In this document: positions 1-5,720 of the stretch, one piece after another
How the letters are laid out: every line of letters starts with the position of its first letter
Position numbering within the stretch: the stretch's first letter is position 1
DNA from: Pseudomonadota bacterium
GTDB lineage: Bacteria; Desulfobacterota; Desulfovibrionia; Desulfovibrionales; Desulfovibrionaceae
Direction of reading: 5' to 3'
DNA length: 6,489 bases
NCBI GenBank assembly: GCA_018822065.1
Contig: JAHJKV010000157.1
Location: forward strand, 1 to 6,489
Position numbers and translations under genes: made by a program
Notes under the pieces: generated by a model
Seen by the model: the letters and a program-made list of their open reading frames with translations, nothing else
Database searches by the model: none
Told to the model about the DNA's origin: nothing

Positions 1-150
1 ACCGCCTATGCCATGCAGGGTGATCGCGAGAAGTTCCTTGAGGCAGGTATGGATGACTACGTATCCAAGCCGGTGATGTTGGATGACTTGATGAAGGCGT
101 TTGGGCGGGTAATGCAGAAGCAGCGCAGAGTCGATTCATCAGACCACTGA
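1..150 (+). CDS. C-terminal end of a response-regulator receiver domain (probably a hybrid histidine kinase), 5' truncated by window edge
   Basis: The first 49 codons read in frame from base 1 to a TGA at 148-150. They begin TAYAMQGDREKFLEAGMDDY and continue with VSKPV. This is the end of a CheY-like receiver domain: the Thr-Ala after beta-4, the G-x-x-x-Y segment, and the conserved Lys of the SKP motif (Lys23), which contacts the phosphorylated Asp. A tail of about 15 residues follows helix 5, so REC is the last domain. This form (DREKFLEAGMDDYVSKP) is usual at the end of hybrid sensor kinases, but a stand-alone regulator cannot be excluded because the start is outside the window. It closely resembles the receiver end at 5490-5564 (19 of 25 residues identical by eye), so two related signalling proteins flank the 454-2079 gene. 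Confidence 0.9.
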   Translation, partial: TAYAMQGDREKFLEAGMDDYVSKPVMLDDLMKAFGRVMQKQRRVDSSDH

Positions 151-172
151 CAGACGAGTTGATCCAAGTGCC

Positions 173-199
173 GCGTGTTCGAATCGCGCAGGGGAACCA
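173..199 (+). other. tRNA 3'-end-like fragment (T-arm plus CCA), possible integration scar
   Basis: Bases 173-189 fold as a T-arm: 5-bp stem GCGTG/CGCGC (one G-T pair) around the canonical loop TTCGAAT. The sequence then runs AGGGGAA and CCA (197-199). The distance from T-arm to CCA is one base shorter than in a normal tRNA, and no matching D-arm, anticodon arm or 5' acceptor strand (expected near TTCCCCT) lies upstream. The preceding gene ends only 23 bases before it. It is therefore not a working tRNA gene. Because a terminator follows directly, as it often does after tRNA genes, the piece may be the 3' remnant left at one end of an element integrated in a tRNA. Chance resemblance remains possible. 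Confidence 0.35.
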
Positions 200-209
200 T
201 TTTTAATCC

Positions 210-253
210 AAAGGTCGCACCAGGGCTTTCTGGCCAGGCGGTGCGGCCTTTTT
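210..253 (+). terminator. Rho-independent terminator
   Basis: A 12-bp stem pairs AAAGGTCGCACC (210-221) with GGTGCGGCCTTT (240-251), with a single T-G wobble. It encloses an 18-base loop and is followed by a T run (249-253). It could end transcription of the receiver-domain gene that stops at 150, or be the original terminator of a tRNA gene whose 3' end may survive at 173-199. The opposite strand has no strong T run, so it is mainly a plus-strand terminator. Confidence 0.75.
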
Positions 254-271
254 GTGTAGCTGCCGGGTCAG

Positions 272-457
272 ATGAGCTTGAACCTGGAGAGGAAGATGGT
301 CTCGACGGCCTTGTCAGGCCGATCTGTCCCCTCCATATCGCGCGTCATCAAGCCCCCCTTCCCTGGGAGCACGGAACTGACCGGACGGGTGACCTTAGTG
401 AGCTGGTGTGCCATACTGCCACCGGCCCTATTCCATGACATGACGGAGACAGCATGA
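272..457 (+). CDS. Candidate 61-residue small ORF overlapping the next start codon (doubtful)
   Basis: An ATG at 272 opens a 61-codon frame that ends with TGA at 455-457, overlapping the ATG of the next gene in an ATGA arrangement, a layout typical of translational coupling. By hand count about 46 of 61 third codon positions are G or C, higher than positions one and two, as in real genes of a GC-rich genome. Against it: no good Shine-Dalgarno precedes ATG 272 (only CCGGG close by), the protein matches nothing I recognise, and the perfect hairpin at 306-321 lies inside it. It contains one short hydrophobic stretch near residues 41-54. The overlap may be accidental. Confidence 0.15.
   Translation: MSLNLERKMVSTALSGRSVPSISRVIKPPFPGSTELTGRVTLVSWCAILPPALFHDMTETA
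445..449 (+). promoter_or_regulatory. Ribosome binding site of the 454 gene
   Basis: GGAGA lies 4 bases before the ATG at 454. It is the only purine-rich match near the start of the FmdE-like domain and fixes the start, because the FmdE signature follows within 20 residues. Confidence 0.6.
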
Positions 458-2079
458 ATATCGGACCCCATACCTTTTCGGAATTCAAGGAAATTGCCCG
501 GCAGTTTCACGGTTATCCCGCACCAGGGCTGCTCATCGGCGGTTACATGGTCGAGATGGCCAAGGCCAGAATTCCTGAGGGCACCCTGTTCGAGGCCGTG
601 GTCGAGACCGGTAAATGCCTGCCTGACGCAGTGCAGCTTCTGACCCTGTGCAGCCTTGGCAACGGCTGGATGAAGATTGCCAATCTGGGGCGCTATGCCC
701 TGTCCCTTTACGACAAGCACACGGGCGATGGCTTCCGGGTCTGGATCGACTCGAACAAGCTCCACGCCTGGCCGGAGATCGAGGCTTGGTTCCTGAAGAA
801 GAAGGCCAAGCAGGACCAGGACACGGAGCGGCTTTTTGCCGAGATCGAGGCCGCAGGCGAGGCCATCTGCTCCCTGGCTCCGGTCCAGGTCGCGGACTTC
901 CTGCTCGGCAAATCGTCCATGGGCTCCATCGCGCTCTGCCCGGTCTGCACCGAGGCCTACCCGGCCAGAGACGGTGCCATCTGTCGGGGTTGTCAGGGCG
1001 ACGCTCCTTACCGGGGTTGGGAGCGTCAGGGCGTGACCGGACCGTGTCCGCCGCTCAGGACCATTGCCGTCAAAGATGCCGTGGGAACAAAGGCCCTGCA
1101 CGACATGACCCGGATCGAGCCCGGCAGGAGCAAGGGCCCGGAATTCAAGGCCGGGCAGGTCATTGGTGCGGGCGATGTCTGTCGGCTGCAACAGATGGGC
1201 AAGCACAGGCTCTTCGTGGAGTCGGACCTGCCCGAGGGCGAGTGGGTGCACGAAAACGAGGCCGTGCTGGCCTTTGCCCTGCGCATGGCCGGACCGGGCA
1301 TCGGCTATGACCCGGACCCCCACGAGGGCAAGATCGATTTTACCGCCACCTGTGACGGCCTGTTCGTCCTCGACCGCCAAAAGCTCGCGGCCTTCAACCT
1401 AGTGCCGAACGTCATGTGCGCCACCCGCCAGGGTGACCTCGTGGTGGCCGCAGGCAAGAAGCTGGCCGGCAGCCGGGCTATTCCGCTCTATCTTTCCCGA
1501 GCCGACTTCAGCCGCGCCCTGGCCGCCCTGAACGGCGACCCCCTCTTCTCGGTCCTGCCCCTGCGCAAGGCCAGGGTGGGTATCCTAGTCACCGGCACCG
1601 AGGTCTTCCAGGGACTCATTGAGGACCGGTTCATCCCGATCATCTCGGCCAAGGTGGAGGGGCTGGGCAGCAGCGTGGCAGCCACGGACATCGTGCCCGA
1701 CGACCGCGAGGCCATTGCCGCCAGCGCCCAAGCCATGCTGGACCAGGGCTGCGACCTCATCGTGACCACGGCAGGGCTCTCCGTGGACCCGGACGACGTG
1801 ACCCGCGCCGCCCTCAAGGACGCCGGGCTCCGGGGCGATTTCTACGGCGCACCGGTCCTGCCCGGCACCATGACCCTGGTGGGTCGCATGGGCGAGGCGG
1901 ACGTGCTCGGTGTCCCGGCCTGTGCCTTGTTCTTCAAGACCACCAGCCTGGACCTGCTCCTGCCCCGCCTGTTGGCGGGCCAGCAGCTCACCAGGCGCGA
2001 CCTGGCCCACCTGGCCGAGGGCGGCTTCTGTCTGGGATGCAAAGCCTGCACTTTCCCCAAGTGTCCTTTCGGCAAATGA
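454..2079 (+). CDS. FmdE-like / molybdopterin-binding (MoeA/MogA-like) fusion protein
   Basis: This 541-residue cytoplasmic protein has no signal peptide. Residues about 8-160 form an FmdE domain, named for subunit E of formylmethanofuran dehydrogenase. FHG at 18-20 is kept, but the usual FHGH-x-CPGL reads FHGYPAPGL. Cys55, Asp58, Gln61 and Cys66 fit the family's second conserved block. A zinc knuckle follows with Cys162, Cys165, Cys177 and Cys180. Residues about 374-510 form a MoCF/molybdopterin-binding domain: VTGTEVFQG (379-387), then the MPT-binding loop TTAGLSVDPDDVT (438-450), the counterpart of GGxSxG-x-x-D in MoeA/MogA. The C-terminus has Cys526, Cys529, Cys532 and Cys537 ending CPFGK, a tail I associate with clostridial and deltaproteobacterial MoeA-like proteins. 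Such proteins are often labelled FmdE, molybdopterin-binding or 'trehalose-binding'. A role in molybdenum or tungsten cofactor handling is inference; the reaction is unknown. No cofactor genes or molybdoenzyme genes lie next to it here. Confidence 0.88.
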   Translation: MNIGPHTFSEFKEIARQFHGYPAPGLLIGGYMVEMAKARIPEGTLFEAVVETGKCLPDAVQLLTLCSLGNGWMKIANLGRYALSLYDKHTGDGFRVWIDSNKLHAWPEIEAWFLKKKAKQDQDTERLFAEIEAAGEAICSLAPVQVADFLLGKSSMGSIALCPVCTEAYPARDGAICRGCQGDAPYRGWERQGVTGPCPPLRTIAVKDAVGTKALHDMTRIEPGRSKGPEFKAGQVIGAGDVCRLQQMGKHRLFVESDLPEGEWVHENEAVLAFALRMAGPGIGYDPDPHEGKIDFTATCDGLFVLDRQKLAAFNLVPNVMCATRQGDLVVAAGKKLAGSRAIPLYLSRADFSRALAALNGDPLFSVLPLRKARVGILVTGTEVFQGLIEDRFIPIISAKVEGLGSSVAATDIVPDDREAIAASAQAMLDQGCDLIVTTAGLSVDPDDVTRAALKDAGLRGDFYGAPVLPGTMTLVGRMGEADVLGVPACALFFKTTSLDLLLPRLLAGQQLTRRDLAHLAEGGFCLGCKACTFPKCPFGK

Positions 2080-2157
2080 TCGGCGCCAAAGCTGGACGAG
2101 AAGGGGCGACGGTTGGGGTGAAAGGAGATGACTGTAGATGATTCGGATTTATTGTTG

Positions 2158-2163
2158 TATGAT
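2158..2163 (+). promoter_or_regulatory. Candidate -10 box for the hybrid kinase gene
   Basis: TATGAT matches the sigma-70 -10 consensus at five of six positions. It sits in the AT-rich part (about 2129-2195) of an otherwise GC-rich region. The hexamer 17 bases upstream (TAGATG) is a poor -35. The leader to the ATG at 2306 would be about 135 bases. This rests on base composition and one hexamer only. Confidence 0.25.
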
Positions 2164-2296
2164 TGAGTAGTTCTCATGCACCATTGTTTTTGTGGGAGTA
2201 CGAATTCATGACATTGTGGTCAGGAAAGCCTCTTCGTCCACAAAGAATTATCCGCTGCATGTTGCACAGGTTGAACTGAGTAATCTTTCATCCGGT

Positions 2297-2301
2297 AAGG
2301 G
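2297..2301 (+). promoter_or_regulatory. Ribosome binding site favouring the ATG at 2306
   Basis: AAGGG stands 4 bases before ATG 2306. The frame is open back to a GTG at 2192, but that GTG follows a T-rich stretch with no purine-rich site. Its 38 extra residues are polar and precede a transmembrane helix that would otherwise begin at residue 7, where such kinases normally have it. The start at 2306 is therefore preferred. Confidence 0.5.
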
Positions 2302-2305
2302 TCAT

Positions 2306-3868
2306 ATGGGGTCATTCCCTCGGTGGTTCGTCGTCGTCATGGTGGGCGCGTTACTGGTCATGCTGGCTGGAGGCGTCTGGTTTTATCGCACCCAGGCCGA
2401 GCGCGTGCGACTGGAGGCTCAGAACGCTCTTAGCGCTATAGCCGAGCTCAAAGTAAACCAGATCGAGGAATGGCGGCACGAGCGACTTGGCGACGCGAAC
2501 GTGCTCTCCGGCAGTCCCTTCCTGAGCCAGGACTTGGCAGCGTGGATGGATTCGTCCACCAGTATGTCCACTGACAACCTCCAGCTCTATTTTCACAATC
2601 TGCAAACATATTACGCGTGCAAGGATATCCAGATCGTCGATCCCAACGGGCAGGTGCTGTTGAGCCTGAGCGGCAAGACGGGAATGCATGCTGGCGCGGC
2701 GGAGACGGTTCCTGCCGCGTTTCAAGCCAGACAGGCGATGTTTATCGACCTGCATCGGGACGACTATGACAGCGAGCCACATATCTCAGTTGTCGCACCC
2801 GTCTTTAGCGGTACGGGCAGCGACCGCACGCCCTTGGCGGCAGTTATCTTGGATTGGGCCGGGGAGCAGTATCTCTACCCCATGATCCAGACCTGGCCGA
2901 CACCCAGCCAGACCGCAGAATCCCTCCTGATCCGGCGCGATGGCGATGATGTCCTTTTCCTGAATGATCTGCGCCACCATCCAGGCGCCGCGCTTACCTT
3001 GCGCATTCCAGTGAGCCAGTCCACTCTTCCGGCCGCCATGGTGGCCCTGGGAAAATCCGGTCCGGTGCAAGGGGTGGACTATCGCGGGGTGCGGGTGCTT
3101 TCAGCTGTCCTGCCTGTGCCCGATTCCCCCTGGTTTCTCGTGGCCAAGGAGGACGCAGAGGAGGTCTTCGCCACATGGCGATGGCAAGCCAATTTGTTGT
3201 TGATCCTCATGGGAGTCATGGTCGCCTTGTTCTGCTTGATCGGCTTCCTGGCCTGGCAGCGCAACCAAAAAGCCAATTACCGGATGCTGTTCCGGGCCGA
3301 GGCCGAGGCACGCAAGATATTCGAACACCAGGCCATCACCCTGAAGAGCATTGGCGACGCCGTCATCAGCACGGATGCGCAGGGGCGAGTGGTTCTGCTC
3401 AACCCGGTGGCCGAGCGGATGACGGGGTGGACTCATGATCAGGCCCTGGGGCGGCCTCTTGAGGAAGTGTTTCGTATCTTGAATGAAGAGAACCGGCTTG
3501 AGGTCCAGAACCCCGTGGAAAAAGTGTTGCAGGAAGGCCAAGTGGTGGGCCTTGCAAACCACACGGTACTCATCTCCCGGCACGGAACGTCCCATCGCAG
3601 ACAGTGCAGCGCCTATCAGGACCCAGGACGGCGTGATTGTCGGCGTGGTTCTGGTGTTCCAGGACCGAACAGAACATCGCGAAGCCGACCGACAGATCAA
3701 GGAAAACGAGACCAAGTACCGGGCGCTCTTTTCCGAGGCCATCGACCCTATCCTCGTGGCCGAAGAAGAGACAGGCATCATTATCGAGTGCAATCATACC
3801 GCCGAGCGTTTTTTCGGTTTCCCCCGGGAGCAGCTCATCGGCATGCATCAAAAGATGTTCCACCCTGA
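2306..3868 (+). CDS. Kinase fragment 1: TM1, periplasmic sensor, TM2 and first part of PAS1
   Basis: This is the 5' reading frame of the broken kinase. TM1 is residues 7-27 (2324-2386) and TM2 is encoded at 3191-3256. The roughly 268 residues between them form a periplasmic sensor. It starts with a helix rich in Glu, Gln and Arg and has beta-rich stretches such as KDIQIVDPNGQVLLSLSG, which suggest a Cache-like fold, though the ligand is unknown. After TM2 a short linker leads to PAS1 (from about 3337; SIGDAVISTDAQGRVVLLNP is a classic PAS start). Native sequence ends at about residue 428, codon 3587-3589. From 3590 to the stop at 3866-3868 the frame encodes about 92 residues of Arg/Pro-rich out-of-frame sequence. 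A product made as is would be a membrane sensor without any kinase. The frame is also open upstream to GTG 2192. Confidence 0.7.
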   Translation: MGSFPRWFVVVMVGALLVMLAGGVWFYRTQAERVRLEAQNALSAIAELKVNQIEEWRHERLGDANVLSGSPFLSQDLAAWMDSSTSMSTDNLQLYFHNLQTYYACKDIQIVDPNGQVLLSLSGKTGMHAGAAETVPAAFQARQAMFIDLHRDDYDSEPHISVVAPVFSGTGSDRTPLAAVILDWAGEQYLYPMIQTWPTPSQTAESLLIRRDGDDVLFLNDLRHHPGAALTLRIPVSQSTLPAAMVALGKSGPVQGVDYRGVRVLSAVLPVPDSPWFLVAKEDAEEVFATWRWQANLLLILMGVMVALFCLIGFLAWQRNQKANYRMLFRAEAEARKIFEHQAITLKSIGDAVISTDAQGRVVLLNPVAERMTGWTHDQALGRPLEEVFRILNEENRLEVQNPVEKVLQEGQVVGLANHTVLISRHGTSHRRQCSAYQDPGRRDCRRGSGVPGPNRTSRSRPTDQGKRDQVPGALFRGHRPYPRGRRRDRHHYRVQSYRRAFFRFPPGAAHRHASKDVPP

Positions 3869-5141
3869 ACGGGAGAGAGGGGAAGACAGGACCGAACAGT
3901 TCCAACAGCATGTTGCCTCTCCCGATATGCCGCTAAAGGTGAATGTTTTGGCTGCCGGCGGGAGAGAGCGTGTGACCACGGTTCGGGTGAACAAGCTGAC
4001 CCTGGGCGGCAAGAAACTGATGATGGGCCAGTTCAGGGACATCACCGAATCACTCCAGATGGAGACGGCCCTCAAGGAAAGCGAGGGTCGGTTCCGGCTT
4101 TTATACATGGATGCCCCCATGGCCTATCAGTCCCTCGACAGCGAGGGCAACTTCATCGACGTGAACAAGAAATTCTGTGAAATACTGGGATATGAACCAG
4201 CGGAGCTCATCGGGACAAGCTTTAGCGAGATTCTCCATCCGGACTGGAAGGATCATTTCAAGGAGAACTTTCCACGATTCAAGACGGTTGGCGAAGTGCT
4301 TGGTGTTGAATTCCAGATGCGCAAGAAGAGCGGGAAATACATTCTTGTCACCTTCAGCGGTCGTATCGGCATGCATCCAGACGGGTCGTTCAGGCAGACC
4401 CACTGCGTGTTCCGGGATATCACAAGCGAAAGAATTCACGAGCAAAACCTGGTTGAGGCCAAAGAGGCGGCAATGGCAGCGACCTTCGCCAAATCCGAGT
4501 TTTTGGCAATTATGAGCCACGAGATACGCACTCCACTGAATGGCATCATGGGCATGCTCCAGGTACTCAAATTGTCGAGCATGGATGACGAACAGCGAGA
4601 GTGTGTCGAGGCCGCGCTCCTTTCTAGCCGTCGTTTGACCAGTCTTCTTTCGGACATCCTGGATATTTCTGCTGTAGAATCGGGAAAACTCGCGCTATTC
4701 ATTCGTCAGTTCGAGCCCAAGGAATTGGTTGTCTCGGTCGAGAATCTCTTTGCACACTTGGCCCTTGAGAAGGGGCTGTCTCTGCAGTTCTCCATCTCGC
4801 CGGAGCTTCCCGCGGTCCTTGTAGGAGATGACCAACGCCTGCGGCAGATACTGTTCAACCTGGTCGGCAATGCGATCAAATGCACCCTGTCCGGCGGTGT
4901 CACCGTGGAGGTCTATCCCCTGGTTTCCAGACATTATGACCATTCCAGGACCATGTTTGTTGTTTCCGACAGTGGCGTCGGCATTCCAGACGACAAGATC
5001 GGCGACCTCTTTGAACCCTTTGTTCAGGGTAGCGTTGGATACAGTCGCGAGCACCAGGGGGCCGGGCTTGGCCTTTCCATATGCAAACGCCTGACCCTCC
5101 TGATGGGCGGCAACATGTGTGTAACAAGCGAAGTGAATTAG
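3591..5141 (+). CDS. Kinase fragment 2: end of PAS1, PAS2, PAS3, HisKA and most of HATPase
   Basis: This is the middle frame of the broken kinase. Its native sequence begins at 3591 with PIADSAAPIRTQDGVIVG, the second half of PAS1. PAS2 covers about 3714-4050 and ends in FRDITES. PAS3 covers about 4089-4434 and ends in FRDITSE. A short helix leads to the HisKA H-box FLAIMSHEIRTPLNGI; the phosphoacceptor His codon is 4518-4520. The ATPase domain shows the N-box LRQILFNLVGNAIKCT, with Cys where Phe is usual, then G1 DSGVGIP (from 4968), the F-box region DLFEPF, and G2 GAGLGLS (from 5061). The TAG at 5139-5141 removes the last strand, GTTFYISLAL. An ATG at 3483 is in this frame, but the 36 codons from there to 3590 are out-of-frame PAS1 sequence, and no good ribosome site was seen, so independent translation is doubtful. 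Confidence 0.7.
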   Translation, partial: PIADSAAPIRTQDGVIVGVVLVFQDRTEHREADRQIKENETKYRALFSEAIDPILVAEEETGIIIECNHTAERFFGFPREQLIGMHQKMFHPERERGEDRTEQFQQHVASPDMPLKVNVLAAGGRERVTTVRVNKLTLGGKKLMMGQFRDITESLQMETALKESEGRFRLLYMDAPMAYQSLDSEGNFIDVNKKFCEILGYEPAELIGTSFSEILHPDWKDHFKENFPRFKTVGEVLGVEFQMRKKSGKYILVTFSGRIGMHPDGSFRQTHCVFRDITSERIHEQNLVEAKEAAMAATFAKSEFLAIMSHEIRTPLNGIMGMLQVLKLSSMDDEQRECVEAALLSSRRLTSLLSDILDISAVESGKLALFIRQFEPKELVVSVENLFAHLALEKGLSLQFSISPELPAVLVGDDQRLRQILFNLVGNAIKCTLSGGVTVEVYPLVSRHYDHSRTMFVVSDSGVGIPDDKIGDLFEPFVQGSVGYSREHQGAGLGLSICKRLTLLMGGNMCVTSEVN

Positions 5142-5627
5142 GGAACCACCTTCTATATCAGCCTTGCCCTTGAGGAGCCGAGGCCTGAGTTCCAGTCTGC
5201 CAAAAAGGAGAAAGACGAAAAAAATCCCCAGCTCCCGACCTTCAGGGTTCTTGTTGCCGAGGACGATCCGGTCAGCCTCTCTGTCGCCGTCAAGCAAATG
5301 GAGCTGTTGGGGTGCCAGGTCACGGCGGTGGAAGACGGGCAAAAGGCACTGGAGTTGCTCAGGAAAAATGTCTTCGATGTTATTCTTATGGACATCCAGA
5401 TGCCGAATATGGACGGCGTTGAGGCGACACGGGCCATCAGGCAGGGAAGGGCAGGCGAAGACAAAAAGGACATCCCGATCGTTGCGATGACCGCCTATGC
5501 TTTGCTTGGGGACAGGGAGAAGTTCCTGGAGACGGGCATGAACGAGTATATTTCCAAGCCTGTGGAGCTCGAAGCCCTGAAAAAGGTGCTGCTCACGTTG
5601 TCGGAGGGAGACAGAAACCCGGAATGA
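5142..5627 (+). CDS. Kinase fragment 3: last HATPase strand and receiver domain
   Basis: This fragment directly continues the frame after the TAG. GTTFYISLAL completes the ATPase domain. A charged linker (about 5172-5240) leads to a full receiver domain: FRVLVAEDD (from 5241; acidic pair at 5262-5267), VILMDIQMP with the phosphoacceptor Asp codon at 5391-5393, the Thr of VAMTA, and the Lys of ISKPV. The stop is TGA 5625-5627. The only internal ATG giving a sizeable product is 5298. It starts after the acidic pocket residues, so that product could not be a working receiver. Separate translation of an intact receiver would need an unusual start near 5200, and none is evident. The fragment is best read as part of the pseudogene, or as the C-terminus of an intact protein if the TAG is read through. 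Confidence 0.65.
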   Translation, partial: GTTFYISLALEEPRPEFQSAKKEKDEKNPQLPTFRVLVAEDDPVSLSVAVKQMELLGCQVTAVEDGQKALELLRKNVFDVILMDIQMPNMDGVEATRAIRQGRAGEDKKDIPIVAMTAYALLGDREKFLETGMNEYISKPVELEALKKVLLTLSEGDRNPE

Positions 5628-5660
5628 GGCCTTGTCACAGTCAGGTCTGTTTCAATATCC

Positions 5661-5679
5661 GCCCAGGGGGTGGGCTTTT
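5661..5679 (+). terminator. Probable rho-independent terminator after the kinase gene
   Basis: GCCCA (5661-5665) and TGGGC (5671-5675) form a perfect 5-bp stem with a GGGGG loop, followed by TTTT (5676-5679). It lies 33 bases after the kinase stop and before the convergent lipoprotein gene's stop. The stem is short, so efficiency is uncertain. Confidence 0.5.
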
Positions 5680-5720
5680 CATGGGGGCGTTTTGTTGCCG
5701 CAGGTGCGAATCCGGCGACG

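Larger units (their letters stand above)
151..453 (+). other. Intergenic spacer and leader of the FmdE/molybdopterin-binding gene
   Basis: This stretch of 303 bases has no convincing gene. It contains, in order, a tRNA-end-like fragment (173-199), a terminator (210-253) and a perfect small hairpin at 306-321 (CGGCCT, loop TGTC, AGGCCG). A low-confidence small ORF (272-457) runs into the next start codon. I see no clear sigma-70 promoter. The leader between the terminator and the 454 start is about 200 bases, long enough for RNA-level control, but I could not match it to any riboswitch I know, including the Moco class. Confidence 0.6.
2306..5627 (+). pseudogene. Membrane-bound hybrid sensor histidine kinase, broken by one frameshift and one nonsense codon
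   Basis: Read across both lesions, this is a single gene of about 1108 codons: TM helix, periplasmic sensor, TM helix, PAS1, PAS2, PAS3, HisKA, HATPase, REC. Such proteins autophosphorylate a His in response to a signal and pass the phosphate to their own receiver Asp, usually onward to an Hpt protein or second regulator. Lesion 1, at about 3581-3590, switches the frame by +1 within PAS1. Lesion 2 is TAG 5139-5141, in frame with both flanks. The sequence either side of each break continues the same domain without loss. Outside the breaks all key residues are present, so inactivation looks recent, unless the breaks are assembly errors. Expression would be controlled from the AT-rich spacer 2080-2305. 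The gene is followed by a terminator at 5661-5679. The three readable fragments are described separately. Confidence 0.85.

Noticed and set aside
254..453. Molybdenum cofactor riboswitch in front of the molybdopterin-related gene
   Set aside because: The leader length would suit it, but I could not identify the conserved core; only one small perfect hairpin (306-321) is visible. A covariance-model search would decide.
268..1380. Long open frame on the minus strand (370 codons)
   Set aside because: It lies antisense to the well-supported FmdE/molybdopterin-binding gene, has no recognisable domain, and is the kind of shadow frame expected opposite a GC-rich gene.
2128..2166. Mini-ORF MTVDDSDLLLYD preceded by AAAGGAG
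   Set aside because: The Shine-Dalgarno-like sequence touches the ATG with no spacer, and a 12-residue peptide shows no leader-peptide or regulatory pattern.
2192..2305. GTG start 38 codons upstream of the kinase ATG
   Set aside because: No ribosome site, polar non-conserved-looking residues before a TM helix, and AT-rich promoter-like DNA nearby; ATG 2306 has AAGGG at good spacing.
3570..3600. Programmed ribosomal frameshift in the kinase
   Set aside because: No slippery heptamer or downstream pause structure is evident, a 5-base deletion restores the family pattern exactly, and a second lesion exists further on.
5139..5141. Pyrrolysine insertion at the TAG
   Set aside because: No pyl genes in the window, the position is not a catalytic site, and the gene is already broken upstream.
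5694..5719. Hairpin GTTGCCG/CGGCGAC with a loop containing GCGAATC, resembling a T-arm
   Set aside because: The loop is not the canonical TTCGAAT type, no CCA or acceptor strand follows, and no T run makes it a terminator.
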